The position numbers and the translations under genes are program-made. This document shows, one piece after another, positions 24,728 through 32,256 of a stretch of 37,464 nucleotides of DNA (position 1 is the first letter of the stretch; each line of letters starts with the position of its first letter). The stretch is from assembly GCA_944385785.1 (NCBI GenBank), contig CALWYO010000091.1, positions 1-37,464 on the forward strand, read 5' to 3'. The DNA comes from an uncultured Oscillospiraceae bacterium. Lineage in GTDB: Bacteria > Bacillota > Clostridia > Oscillospirales > Oscillospiraceae. The notes under the pieces were generated by a model, which did not search any database, had not been told where the DNA came from, and saw nothing but the letters and a program-made list of their open reading frames with translations.

Positions 24728-24757
24728 AAAAGGGCTCCCGCCAGACGGCGGGAGCCC
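24728..24757 (-). terminator. Hairpin terminator after mgsA, just before the hisS ribosome site
   Basis: On the minus strand an 11-base GC-rich perfect stem (24747-24757 with 24732-24742, loop of four) is followed by four U. It ends mgsA transcription but stands only about 7 bases before the hisS Shine-Dalgarno, so hisS would need read-through or a promoter inside mgsA. An attenuator role is possible. Confidence 0.75.
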
Positions 24758-24767
24758 CTGTGTACTC

Positions 24768-25172
24768 TCATTTCTTGGGGTTTACTATATTCCGCCAGTC
24801 GAGGAATCCATCCTGGAGGCCCCGGATAAGTACCTCGGCAGTAGCCCCATTTGTCGCAAACGGCACGTTTTGCTGGTCACATAGACGCGATATGGTGTTG
24901 ACCGAGTCCAACGCCTCCGCACTTTCGCTTGGATCCGCAAAATAGAGCACCATATCAAGCTCATTATAAGATATACGCGCGCCGATCTGCTCATCACCGC
25001 CCTGCGAACAGGACAGATAAAGATTTATCGGCAGTCCGGTGGCCTCGGTTACCAGCCGGCCCGTGGTGTTTGTGGCACAGAGATTCTGTAAAGATAAAAT
25101 GCCGCAGTATGCTATGCAGAATTGAACCATAAGTTCCTTCTTCCTGTCGTGGGCCATAAGCGCAATATTCAA
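24768..25172 (-). CDS. mgsA: Methylglyoxal synthase
   Basis: 134 residues from a TTG at 25170-25172, chosen because the protein then begins MNIALMAHDRKK like known MgsA and AGAGGTGG lies 5 bases upstream; an in-frame GTG three codons earlier is buried in that site. Conserved stretches are ATNTTGRL, SQGGDEQIGARI, the catalytic Asp in FADPSE and VPFATNGATAE. The enzyme converts dihydroxyacetone phosphate to methylglyoxal and phosphate, a bypass of glycolysis under phosphate limitation. It follows the MinD-like gene by 58 bases; minD-mgsA neighbourhoods are common in clostridia. Confidence 0.95.
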   Translation of the reverse strand: MNIALMAHDRKKELMVQFCIAYCGILSLQNLCATNTTGRLVTEATGLPINLYLSCSQGGDEQIGARISYNELDMVLYFADPSESAEALDSVNTISRLCDQQNVPFATNGATAEVLIRGLQDGFLDWRNIVNPKK

Positions 25173-25230
25173 AAACGCCACCTCTTTCTATAAGATATGT
25201 ATATAAACGGCCTTGCCGTATCCTCTCTTT

Positions 25231-25983
25231 TCAGTCAGCCCTGAGGCGCCTTGGCAGAGGCACCTTTTCCCCTGTTATGCGCCTGGCTATATCTATAAAC
25301 TGTCCATAGGCGTATTTAGCGCCAAATCTCATAAGCGGCTTCTCTATATTTGCCGCCAGTTGAACGGAGTCGTCCTCAGAAACTACCCCAATAAGTCTCA
25401 CACCCACCAGATCGATCGCATCGTCAAGTGTAAGGCCAGATATTCTCAGGGCACGGGGACTCACCCTGTTGATCACAAGCCGGCACTCACAAATGCCAAT
25501 GTCGTCCAGCTCCTGTACTGTGCGCTGGGCATCTCTCAGGCTGGGCAAATCCACCGTAGTCACAATAAGACCCATGTCTGCTCCCTGGGATGCAAGTCTG
25601 AAACCCTGACCCAATCCCGCAGGAGAGTCAGCCAGTACATAGTCAAACTCACTCTTGAATTTGTCCTTAAGTTGGAGGAACTCCAATTGGTCTATGTCCT
25701 CGGGCCTCAGGCCAGAGGGCGCCGGCAGAAAATAAAGGCCCTCTATCTCCGGGTGCGGCAACGCAGCTTGGGCCGGTTCTACATCTCCGGAGAGTACATC
25801 AGAAAAATCCCACACAGGAGGTTCCGTAAGTCCAAGGACTAAGTCCAGGTTCCGAAGCCCTACATCGCAATCTATGCATAACGTCTTATGCCCCAGCAAA
25901 GCCAAAGCCGAAGCCAAAGCCCCTGTACAGGTCGTTTTTCCGGTGCCACCCTTGCCGGACGTCACCACGATATAGCTGCCCAT
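25231..25983 (-). CDS. minD: MinD-like septum-site ATPase
   Basis: 250 residues from the ATG at 25981-25983 (GAGGAGG just upstream). The deviant Walker A GKGGTGKTT, DCDVGLRNLDLVLG and the switch region DYVLADSPAGLGQG are typical of MinD. MinD normally places the divisome together with MinC, and attaches to the membrane through a C-terminal amphipathic helix. Here the protein ends in EKVPLPRRLRAD without such a helix, and neither minC nor minE is adjacent. A related ParA/MinD function is therefore possible. It is the first gene of a minD-mgsA transcript. Confidence 0.87.
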   Translation of the reverse strand: MGSYIVVTSGKGGTGKTTCTGALASALALLGHKTLCIDCDVGLRNLDLVLGLTEPPVWDFSDVLSGDVEPAQAALPHPEIEGLYFLPAPSGLRPEDIDQLEFLQLKDKFKSEFDYVLADSPAGLGQGFRLASQGADMGLIVTTVDLPSLRDAQRTVQELDDIGICECRLVINRVSPRALRISGLTLDDAIDLVGVRLIGVVSEDDSVQLAANIEKPLMRFGAKYAYGQFIDIARRITGEKVPLPRRLRAD

Positions 25984-26046
25984 GCTGCCTCCTCTCCCCA
26001 CGAGGCCCTCTCGTCATTATAAATATAATTATATGTCTACCGAAAT

Positions 26047-26075
26047 ATTATATCCGAGAAGGTTAAAGTTTGCAA
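26047..26075 (-). promoter_or_regulatory. Promoter for minD-mgsA
   Basis: On the minus strand TTGCAA (26070-26075) and a perfect TATAAT (26047-26052) are exactly 17 bases apart. The predicted leader is about 55-60 bases. The remaining AT-rich stretch from 26076 to 26285 contains no gene I can support. Confidence 0.7.
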
Positions 26076-26285
26076 GAGAAATTGTTAATACCTTCGGTCA
26101 AACATATTGACTTTTACAATAATTATTTTAATCTTCACGCTAAAGGCAAAATCAGCTGTTCATAAATCACGAATTGCCTTGATTTCTCTCGTATTTTTAA
26201 CTGCATTTATACGTCTTATCTACACTTGTCTTCCATTTATTTAAGCGTGAACTTCCATTGCTGTCAAAAATCTTATAAAATTCCC

Positions 26286-26314
26286 TTGACAAACCACCCA
26301 TATAGTGTTACACT
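26286..26314 (+). promoter_or_regulatory. Promoter of the feo operon
   Basis: TTGACA (26286-26291) and TACACT (26309-26314) are 17 bases apart. The first palindromic operator starts two bases after the -10 box and so covers the expected transcription start, a position where a repressor would block initiation. Confidence 0.75.
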
Positions 26315-26316
26315 CC

Positions 26317-26344
26317 AAATTGGTTAGTGGATACTAACCAATTT
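26317..26344. promoter_or_regulatory. Operator 1, probable iron-repressor site
   Basis: A perfect inverted repeat with 12-base arms (AAATTGGTTAGT and its complement) around GGAT. The core GTTAG-N6-CTAAC recurs twice more in this operon. A DtxR/IdeR/MntR-type metal-dependent repressor is the likely binder, inferred from the target genes and the resemblance to DtxR-family boxes. Confidence 0.75.
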
Positions 26345-26356
26345 AACAGCCCGTCA

Positions 26357-26372
26357 GTTAGTTATTTCTAAC
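26357..26372. promoter_or_regulatory. Operator 2, same core
   Basis: GTTAG-TTATTT-CTAAC between operator 1 and the feoA ribosome site. The arms are shorter (five bases) than in the other two copies. It lies in the transcribed leader about 25 bases before the ATG. Confidence 0.6.
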
Positions 26373-26396
26373 CCTGTTGACAAGGAGGTCTTTTCA

Positions 26397-26612
26397 ATGA
26401 TGCCGCTGACTATGGCCAGTCAGGGCGAGACAAATGTGATAGCAAAGATAACCGGTAAGGACGAGGTACGTCAGCATTTAGCCGAATTGGGCTTCGTCAC
26501 TGGAGAACGCGTCACTGTGCTCACTCAGATTGCAGGAAATATGATCCTGGCTGTAAAGGACAGCCGTGTAGCCCTTGATAAGTCAATGTGCAACAGGATT
26601 ATGGTGGAATGA
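26397..26612 (+). CDS. feoA: FeoA family protein (first copy)
   Basis: 71 residues, an SH3-like single-domain protein with the FeoA pattern LAELGFVTGERVTVLTQIAGNMILAVKDSRVALDKSMCNRIMV. AAGGAGGT lies 7 bases before the first of two consecutive ATG codons. FeoA proteins are small cytoplasmic partners that modulate FeoB. It lies 15 bases before the second FeoA gene and is the first gene of the operon. Confidence 0.9.
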   Translation: MMPLTMASQGETNVIAKITGKDEVRQHLAELGFVTGERVTVLTQIAGNMILAVKDSRVALDKSMCNRIMVE

Positions 26613-26627
26613 GGAGGGAAGTATAAG

Positions 26628-26849
26628 ATGAAGACGCTGAAAGATGTAAAGGTAGGCGACACCGTCACGGTTGTCAAACTCCATGGTGAAGGCGCTCTAA
26701 AGCGGCGGATTATGGATATGGGCGTTACAAAAGGGACTGAAGTCTATGTTCGTAAAGTCGCGCCTCTGGGCGACCCCATAGAAGTCACAGTCCGCGGCTA
26801 TGAGCTTTCAATAAGAAAGGGCGACGCTCAAAATATTGAGGTGAGCTGA
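26628..26849 (+). CDS. feoA: FeoA family protein (second copy)
   Basis: 73 residues, again an SH3-like FeoA domain: VGDTVTVVKLHGEGALKRRIMDMGVTKGTEVYVRKVAPLGDPIEVTVRGYELSIR (given in outline) with the characteristic RRIMDMG and RGYELSIRK motifs. It matches the canonical FeoA consensus better than the first copy. Two tandem feoA genes before feoB are frequent in clostridia. The ribosome site is AGGAGGGAA. Confidence 0.93.
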   Translation: MKTLKDVKVGDTVTVVKLHGEGALKRRIMDMGVTKGTEVYVRKVAPLGDPIEVTVRGYELSIRKGDAQNIEVS

Positions 26850-26885
26850 ACCAGTTGTACGCGGTTTTTTACGGGATCTATTTGA

Positions 26886-26913
26886 CTTGAAGTTAGTAGG
26901 TTCTAACTTCAAG
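26886..26913. promoter_or_regulatory. Operator 3, between feoA2 and feoB
   Basis: A perfect inverted repeat with 11-base arms (CTTGAAGTTAG and its complement) around TAGGTT, containing the same GTTAG-N6-CTAAC core. It ends 5 bases before the feoB ribosome site. It may be a second binding site, or as RNA a hairpin that affects feoB translation. Confidence 0.7.
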
Positions 26914-26932
26914 AATTTAGGAGGAAATGCGA

Positions 26933-29161
26933 ATGGATATAAAAATCGCCCTTGCCGGCAACCCTAACAGCGGCAAGACGACAATGTTTAATGACCTGAC
27001 TGGTTCCAATCAGAGAGTTGGTAACTGGCCGGGCGTAACAGTAGAGAAAAAAGAGGGCCGGCTCAAAGGCCGCAAAGACGTTATAATACAGGACCTTCCC
27101 GGTATTTACTCCCTCTCCCCCTACACTCTTGAGGAGGTCGTCTCCAGGACATATCTGGTTAACGAGCATCCCGACGCAATAATAAATATAGTGGATGGCA
27201 CCAACATTGAACGCAATCTGTATCTGACCACACAGCTTATCGAACTTGGCATACCTGTGGTAATTGCCCTTAACATGGTCGATCTCGTCCGTAAAAACGG
27301 AGATGTAATCGACCTCAACAAGCTGGGTCAGGCCCTGGGATGCGATGTAATCGCCACATCTGCCCTTAAAGGCGAAGGTTCCAAACAGGTAGCGGAGCGG
27401 GCGGCTCAGCTTGGCGCGGAGCATAAGGCCGGACAGATGCCGTCAGTTTTCAACGGCAGCGTCGAGCACGCAATTGCCCACATAGAGGAATCCATACAGG
27501 GCAAGGTAAACGATCAGTTCCTCCGTTGGTACGCAATAAAACTTTTTGAACGGGATGAAAAAGTCACTGAAGAGTTAAAACTTGACAAGTCCCTTATGGC
27601 CCATATAGAGGAGCACATAAAAGACTGTGAAAACGAAATGGACGACGACGCCGAGAGCATCATAACCAATCAGCGTTACGCCTACATAGCGAAAGTGGTT
27701 CAATCGGCCGTAAAAAAGAAACATTCAGGGACTAAATTAAGCACATCTGATAAAATAGACAGAATAGTTACAAACCGCATCCTGGCCCTCCCGATATTCG
27801 CGGTGATAATGTTCATCATATACTCAATAGCCATGGGCAGCTACCCGTTCTCCATCGGCACAATAGGCACCGATTGGGCAAACGACACCCTTTTTGGCGA
27901 GTGGGTCCCGGGCCTCTTCGACAGGCTTCTTATCGGAGCTGGCGATGTTCTGCGGGTGCCTGAATGGTTATACGCCCTTATCCAGGACGGTATAGTCGCC
28001 GGCGTAGGCGCAGTTCTGGGCTTTGTGCCGCAGATTCTCGTTCTGTGCCTGCTGCTGTCAATCCTTGAGGATATCGGCTATATGGCCCGTATCGCCTTTA
28101 TTATGGACCGCATTTTCCGGCGTTTCGGTCTTTCCGGAAAGTCTTTTATTCCGCTGCTTGTGGCCACTGGCTGCGGCGTACCGGGTATAATGTCCACCAG
28201 AACCATTGAACAGGACAGGGACAGGAAAATGACAATAATGACCACGGGTTTTATACCCTGCGGCGCTAAGATCCCCATTATCGGCCTGTTTGCAGGAGCC
28301 ATATTCAATAATTCTCCCTGGATTGCCACCTCTGCTTTCTTCATCGGGATTGCCGCCGTTGTCATTTCAGGAATAATACTTAAGAAGTTTAAAGCCTTTG
28401 CCGGCGAGCCGGCCCCATTTGTCATGGAATTGCCCCCTTACCACGCGCCATCAGTCGGCAACGTGCTCAGGGCAACCTGGGAGCGCGGTTGGTCCTTTAT
28501 TAAGAGAGCCGGTACAGTAATTCTTATCTCTTCCATCGTTCTCTGGTTCCTCCAGAGCTACGGCAATGTAAACTACGGCGTTGAAGGCGCCAGCTTCCAA
28601 TTCGGCGCTGTAGACGACAACAACCATTCTCTGCTGCGTTACATAGGCGACGGAATCGCCTGGATCTTCTATCCCCTTGGATGGATTGGCGATATGGCCT
28701 GGAAAGCGGCTGTGGCAACAGTTACCGGCCTTATTGCCAAGGAAGAAGTTGTTAATACTTTTGGTGTTCTCTATAATTACGCAGGTGAAGTCGACCTTAT
28801 GGATGACTCCAGCCCCATATGGGCAGCCGTCAGAGGCGACTTTGGTCCCATAACAACATACAGCTTTATGGTATTCAATCTGCTCTGTGCGCCGTGCTTT
28901 GCGGCGATGGGCGCCATCAAACGTGAGATGAACAACGGCAAGTGGACTCTCGCGGCAATCGGATGGATGTGCGGCTTTGCTTATGTTGCCGCCCTCATAA
29001 CATATCAGATTGGCGGTCTGTTCACAGGCGAGGCTACTTTCGGAGTATTTACTGTAATAGCCTTTATACTCCTTGCCGGAGTTATCTACCTGATGGTCCG
29101 CAAAAATCCCTATAAAGAGGACGTAATACGTCTCTCTGGAAAGCACGCGGCCAATGTTTGA
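26933..29161 (+). CDS. feoB: Ferrous iron transporter FeoB
   Basis: 742 residues from the ATG at 26933, 8 bases after AGGAGG; an ATG two codons earlier is only 2 bases from it. The N-terminal G domain has G1 GNPNSGKTT, switch I GVTVEKKEG, G3 DLPGIYSL, G4 NMVD and G5 SALKGEG. A helical guanine-dissociation-inhibitor-like domain follows to about residue 260, then the membrane transporter with two Gate domains and the ferrous-iron hallmarks ATGCGVPGIMSTRT and IPCGAKIP. It imports Fe(II) across the cytoplasmic membrane. The gene overlaps the next small gene by 8 bases. Confidence 0.97.
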   Translation: MDIKIALAGNPNSGKTTMFNDLTGSNQRVGNWPGVTVEKKEGRLKGRKDVIIQDLPGIYSLSPYTLEEVVSRTYLVNEHPDAIINIVDGTNIERNLYLTTQLIELGIPVVIALNMVDLVRKNGDVIDLNKLGQALGCDVIATSALKGEGSKQVAERAAQLGAEHKAGQMPSVFNGSVEHAIAHIEESIQGKVNDQFLRWYAIKLFERDEKVTEELKLDKSLMAHIEEHIKDCENEMDDDAESIITNQRYAYIAKVVQSAVKKKHSGTKLSTSDKIDRIVTNRILALPIFAVIMFIIYSIAMGSYPFSIGTIGTDWANDTLFGEWVPGLFDRLLIGAGDVLRVPEWLYALIQDGIVAGVGAVLGFVPQILVLCLLLSILEDIGYMARIAFIMDRIFRRFGLSGKSFIPLLVATGCGVPGIMSTRTIEQDRDRKMTIMTTGFIPCGAKIPIIGLFAGAIFNNSPWIATSAFFIGIAAVVISGIILKKFKAFAGEPAPFVMELPPYHAPSVGNVLRATWERGWSFIKRAGTVILISSIVLWFLQSYGNVNYGVEGASFQFGAVDDNNHSLLRYIGDGIAWIFYPLGWIGDMAWKAAVATVTGLIAKEEVVNTFGVLYNYAGEVDLMDDSSPIWAAVRGDFGPITTYSFMVFNLLCAPCFAAMGAIKREMNNGKWTLAAIGWMCGFAYVAALITYQIGGLFTGEATFGVFTVIAFILLAGVIYLMVRKNPYKEDVIRLSGKHAANV

Positions 29162-29327
29162 GTTTATTGCTGACAACATTGTCACTATCGTGACATGTGC
29201 AGTACTCGCACTGATAGTCGCTGCAATTATCGTAAAGCTTGTAAGGGACAAAAAACATCACAGATCATCCTGTAGTTGCGGCTGCGGAAGCTGCCCCAAC
29301 TCAGAGTTCTGCCATAAAGACCGCTGA
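29154..29327 (+). CDS. FeoB-associated Cys-rich membrane protein
   Basis: 57 residues: one transmembrane helix at about 9-30, a basic turn (KLVRDKKHHR), then a cluster of Cys residues (CSCGCGSCPNSEFC) at the C-terminus. The size, the transmembrane-plus-Cys layout and the position directly after feoB match the FeoB-associated Cys-rich family. The ATG lies inside the last codons of feoB and overlaps it by 8 bases, suggesting translational coupling. The Cys cluster may pass or sense iron, which is inference. Confidence 0.9.
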   Translation: MFEFIADNIVTIVTCAVLALIVAAIIVKLVRDKKHHRSSCSCGCGSCPNSEFCHKDR

Positions 29328-29381
29328 CTCGCAGATTTCTTCTCTCTTACTTACTACTAGTACCTCCATTTCTTCACAAAA

Positions 29382-29428
29382 AAATACCTTCAAATACCTT
29401 CAAAACCTCAAAACCTTCAAATACCCTC
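29382..29428 (+). repeat. Short degenerate tandem repeat after the feo operon
   Basis: Five units of 8-10 bases derived from AAATACCTTC follow one another: two identical copies, then AAAACCTC, AAAACCTTC and AAATACCCTC. It lies in the presumed 3' untranslated region of the feo mRNA, before the terminator. No function is evident. Confidence 0.65.
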
Positions 29429-29442
29429 ACAGCGGTCATATG

Positions 29443-29475
29443 AGAGCGGGGAAGCGATTATCGCTTCCCCGCTCT
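29443..29475 (+). terminator. Terminator of the feo operon
   Basis: A perfect 16-base stem (29443-29458 with 29460-29475) rich in GC, followed by GCGTTTTGG. The U-run is short but the stem is very stable. Confidence 0.75.
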
Positions 29476-29764
29476 GCGTTTTGGACTGTGTCGACATGCT
29501 GAAATAAATTCATCGATTTTGTTTCAAAGAAGCAGACTAAAGTGCGCCTCTTTGGGGCGATCCTTTCCCTGTTCTTGTGCCGGCGCGCGCCTGTCCAAAC
29601 ACGGTATTAAACTTTTTGCCGATGCGGCAAAACTCCCGCAGAGAGCTTTCTGAACTTTTTATCTGTATTAATATTGGTAAAGGTGCTTTTTCCACGGTCT
29701 GCGCGACCTTTTCCAGCGATCGATAATAGACAAAGTTCATAAGATGGCATCGGGATCATAAGTA
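29476..29764. other. Spacer without a supported gene
   Basis: About 290 bases between the feo terminator and the ZIP promoter. A 67-codon frame on the minus strand (29537-29740) has no ribosome site and matches nothing I know. No other structure was noticed. Confidence 0.4.
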
Positions 29765-29773
29765 TGGTATAAT
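29765..29773 (+). promoter_or_regulatory. Extended -10 promoter for the ZIP transporter
   Basis: ATGGTATAAT contains a perfect TATAAT (29768-29773) with the TG extension and no recognisable -35. Leader of about 35 bases to the ATG. Confidence 0.55.
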
Positions 29774-29814
29774 AGCTGTAAAGGAGCCAAAACGCATTAT
29801 TTAAGGAGGCTATT

Positions 29815-30603
29815 ATGAACGGGACTGTCAATCTCATTATAGGTATTCTTATTCCCTTCGCCGGAACAGCGTTGGGCTCTGCACTTGTATTCCTTCTAAA
29901 GGGAAATATCCGTCAGAGCATACACAAATTTCTGCTGGGGTTTGCCTCAGGGGTAATGATCGCCGCCTCCGTATGGTCCCTAATCATTCCAGCTATAGAT
30001 ATGGCTGACAGTCAGGGAATTATACCATGGGTTCCCGCAGCCGTTGGATTCCTCCTGGGCATATTTTTTCTTTTGATTCTTGACTCGATTGTCCCTCACC
30101 TTCACATGGGCTCCGATAAACCTGAAGGTCTCCATTCCAGTGCTGGGCGTTCAACCATGCTTGTTCTGGCAGTTACTCTTCATAATCTGCCCGAGGGTAT
30201 GGCCGTGGGGGTGGTCTTCGCCGGAATGCTCACAGGCAATACCGGCATATCCCTGGCGGCGGCTTTTGCCCTTTCCATAGGTATAGCTCTTCAAAATCTC
30301 CCTGAGGGTGCAGTTATTTCAATGCCCCTGGCGGCCGGAGGCATGAAAAAGGGCCGGGCCTTTATGATGGGTACGCTTTCAGGCGCCGTTGAGCCTGTAG
30401 GCGCTGCACTGACTGTTTTGCTCTCCGGTCTTATAACCCCGATTCTGCCTTATATACTCTCCTTTGCAGCGGGAGCCATGATATATGTGGTTGTAGAAGA
30501 GCTCATCCCAGAATCGCAGGCTGGGGAACACTCAAATATAGGTACCATAGGCGCCGCATTTGGCTTCGTGCTCATGATGATCCTCGATGTGGCGTTGGGA
30601 TAA
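29815..30603 (+). CDS. ZIP family divalent metal transporter
   Basis: 262 residues with about eight hydrophobic helices. Helices 4 and 5 carry the metal-binding motifs HNLPEGMAVGV and LQNLPEGAVISMPL; in the second the usual His is replaced by Gln. ZupT-like proteins import zinc, iron or manganese into the cytoplasm. Upstream is a clean AAGGAGG ribosome site. The gene stands alone, downstream of the iron operon but separated from it by a terminator; none of the feo operator motifs was found in front of it. Confidence 0.93.
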   Translation: MNGTVNLIIGILIPFAGTALGSALVFLLKGNIRQSIHKFLLGFASGVMIAASVWSLIIPAIDMADSQGIIPWVPAAVGFLLGIFFLLILDSIVPHLHMGSDKPEGLHSSAGRSTMLVLAVTLHNLPEGMAVGVVFAGMLTGNTGISLAAAFALSIGIALQNLPEGAVISMPLAAGGMKKGRAFMMGTLSGAVEPVGAALTVLLSGLITPILPYILSFAAGAMIYVVVEELIPESQAGEHSNIGTIGAAFGFVLMMILDVALG

Positions 30604-30644
30604 AAAAAGTAAGGATGGCGTTCTCTTCCTGGAGCGCCATCCTT
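30602..30644. terminator. Shared terminator of the ZIP and amidohydrolase genes
   Basis: A 10-base stem AAGGATGGCG/CGCCATCCTT (30611-30620 with 30635-30644) that continues inward with weaker pairs. Seven A at 30602-30608 give a U-run for the minus-strand transcript, so it is strongest for the amidohydrolase gene. Confidence 0.8.
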
Positions 30645-30679
30645 GACTATAATATTATCAATGCAGCTACATAAAACCT

Positions 30680-31795
30680 TCATTTAATCAGATCCAAATA
30701 CAGCTCTACAGCCGTTGCCATAACTGCATCTGGAAAATCATATCCCTCGGTGTGGAGTTCCGGGCAATCTTCCCCTGCGCCTATTTCAAAAAATGCGCCG
30801 GGGATTATCTTTGTATAATGGCCAAAATCCTCAGAGCTGCGCCTGGGCTCCGGCATCTCCCTTATGGGTATCCCCTGTGCCGCGCATATCCGGCGTATTT
30901 TGTCGTTGCAGGCTTTGTGGGAGACGGTGTTGGGAAAAGTGTCGCAATAACTTATATCGAGATCAAGGCCATATCTCTCCGCCAGATTCCGGGCCATCCT
31001 GTTTAAATTGCCAAGCAGGCGCTTCAGCTCTTCCTCATATTCCCCACGCACAGTTAAAAGAAGTTTTCCCCTGCTGGCCTGTATGCCAAAAGCTCTTTCT
31101 CCTATATCCACCTGAATAATCGTAGCCATGACAAGTCCTCTATACTCACCGCCCTTCTGAAGTTGTCCCAAATCAGTTATAATCTCCGCAATCGCATATG
31201 CCGGATTGCGGCCAAGTTCGGGCATACTGGCGTGGGACGGCGTTCCCCGAAAGTCAAATATAACCCCTGTGGAGCCGCAGTACACTGTTCCGTCCCGCAC
31301 CTGGACGGTTCCCAGTGGGATGCCGGGGCGGTTATGAAAGCCGTAAATCTCCCCGACGCTCTCAAGCTCCAGAAGTTTGCAGCACTCCGCCGCTCCCTCC
31401 CCTGTCTCCTCGGCGTGCTGAAAAAGGAAGAACACGTCTCTGTCAGCGCCGTGGCGGTCAACCTCCATGGCAAATGCGGCAAGACTGGCAGCGTGTCCGT
31501 CATGGCCGCACTTGTGTCCCACACCCTTTACAGTCGAAGCGTATGGCCTGTCCAATTTATCCTCAATTGGAAGGGCGTCAATATCAGCCCTGAAGGCGAT
31601 GGCCGGACGCTCTGTCCCTGACCTACATGCGGCGTAGAACCATTTGCCCATGTCTCTTATCTCAAGCCCTGAAGTATTTTCCCGAAGAAACTCCATTATC
31701 CTGTTTTTTGTCGGGATTTCAAAGCCTGACAACTCAGGATGAGCGTGCAGCTCATGCCTCAGCGCGATGGCCTTTTGAAAAATATCCATGTCCAT
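30680..31795 (-). CDS. M20 family amidohydrolase (M20D-type)
   Basis: 371 residues. The N-terminal LRHELHAHPELSGFE motif, the metal-ligand motifs FRADIDALPIED, GHKCGHDGHAA and FQHAEETGEGA, and the dimerisation domain (GTPSHASMPELGRNPAYA) define the M20D group, which removes acyl groups from N-acyl amino acids, indole-conjugates or aminobenzoyl-glutamate. Substrate is unknown. The ATG at 31793-31795 is 5 bases from a GAGGAA site; another ATG two codons inside is possible. It is a single-gene unit. Confidence 0.92.
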   Translation of the reverse strand: MDMDIFQKAIALRHELHAHPELSGFEIPTKNRIMEFLRENTSGLEIRDMGKWFYAACRSGTERPAIAFRADIDALPIEDKLDRPYASTVKGVGHKCGHDGHAASLAAFAMEVDRHGADRDVFFLFQHAEETGEGAAECCKLLELESVGEIYGFHNRPGIPLGTVQVRDGTVYCGSTGVIFDFRGTPSHASMPELGRNPAYAIAEIITDLGQLQKGGEYRGLVMATIIQVDIGERAFGIQASRGKLLLTVRGEYEEELKRLLGNLNRMARNLAERYGLDLDISYCDTFPNTVSHKACNDKIRRICAAQGIPIREMPEPRRSSEDFGHYTKIIPGAFFEIGAGEDCPELHTEGYDFPDAVMATAVELYLDLIK

Positions 31796-32256
31796 GTGTA
31801 TTCCTCTGTTTGCGCTCAGTCTTAAGCGAAGTATTTAATCGCTTATTGCATATATCACTTTACCATATGTGCAGACGCCCTACAATACTCAGACTGTATC
31901 TGTCTGACAGACTCCGCAGATGTACCGCTTTTTTATAAATCTCTCCGTTAAAATATGCTCGTGCACTCGATATATGCACAAGCGTATTTTCCTCTCTTGA
32001 AAACATTCAGCTATATAGAGTACAATATTTCATAATGTAAAAGCATATCAGAAAAATTATCGAAAATCAGTCAGAAAGATATCCGGTTTCATAAAACCGA
32101 ACTATACTTTTCCGGCACTATTATATATAAGCGGCGCCGGAAGGGGTGGGCAACTGGATATGACTTTTTTTAAATTTCTCCATCTCTGTCTTCAACTGGA
32201 CGCAGAGAAAAACACCTCGCCGTATACAGTCCTTAAAATCATAGGGGGTATGCTAA
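31796..32256. other. AT-rich intergenic region upstream of the sigma-RCC1 gene
   Basis: No convincing gene. Two stems stand near the downstream gene: CGGTTT/AAACCG at 32084-32099 and TCCGGC/GCCGGA at 32111-32141 with a TATATATAA stretch in its loop that could be a -10 region. They could form the leader or an operator. A 76-codon frame beginning at 32160 overlaps the sigma gene out of frame and lacks a well-spaced ribosome site. Confidence 0.4.

Noticed and set aside
28451..29251. A 266-codon minus-strand frame opposite feoB.
   Set aside because: feoB is complete and unmistakable; the opposite frame is a codon-usage shadow.
29537..29740. A 67-codon minus-strand frame upstream of the ZIP gene with natural-looking composition.
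   Set aside because: No ribosome site, no known family and no partner gene, so it was left as unsupported intergenic sequence.
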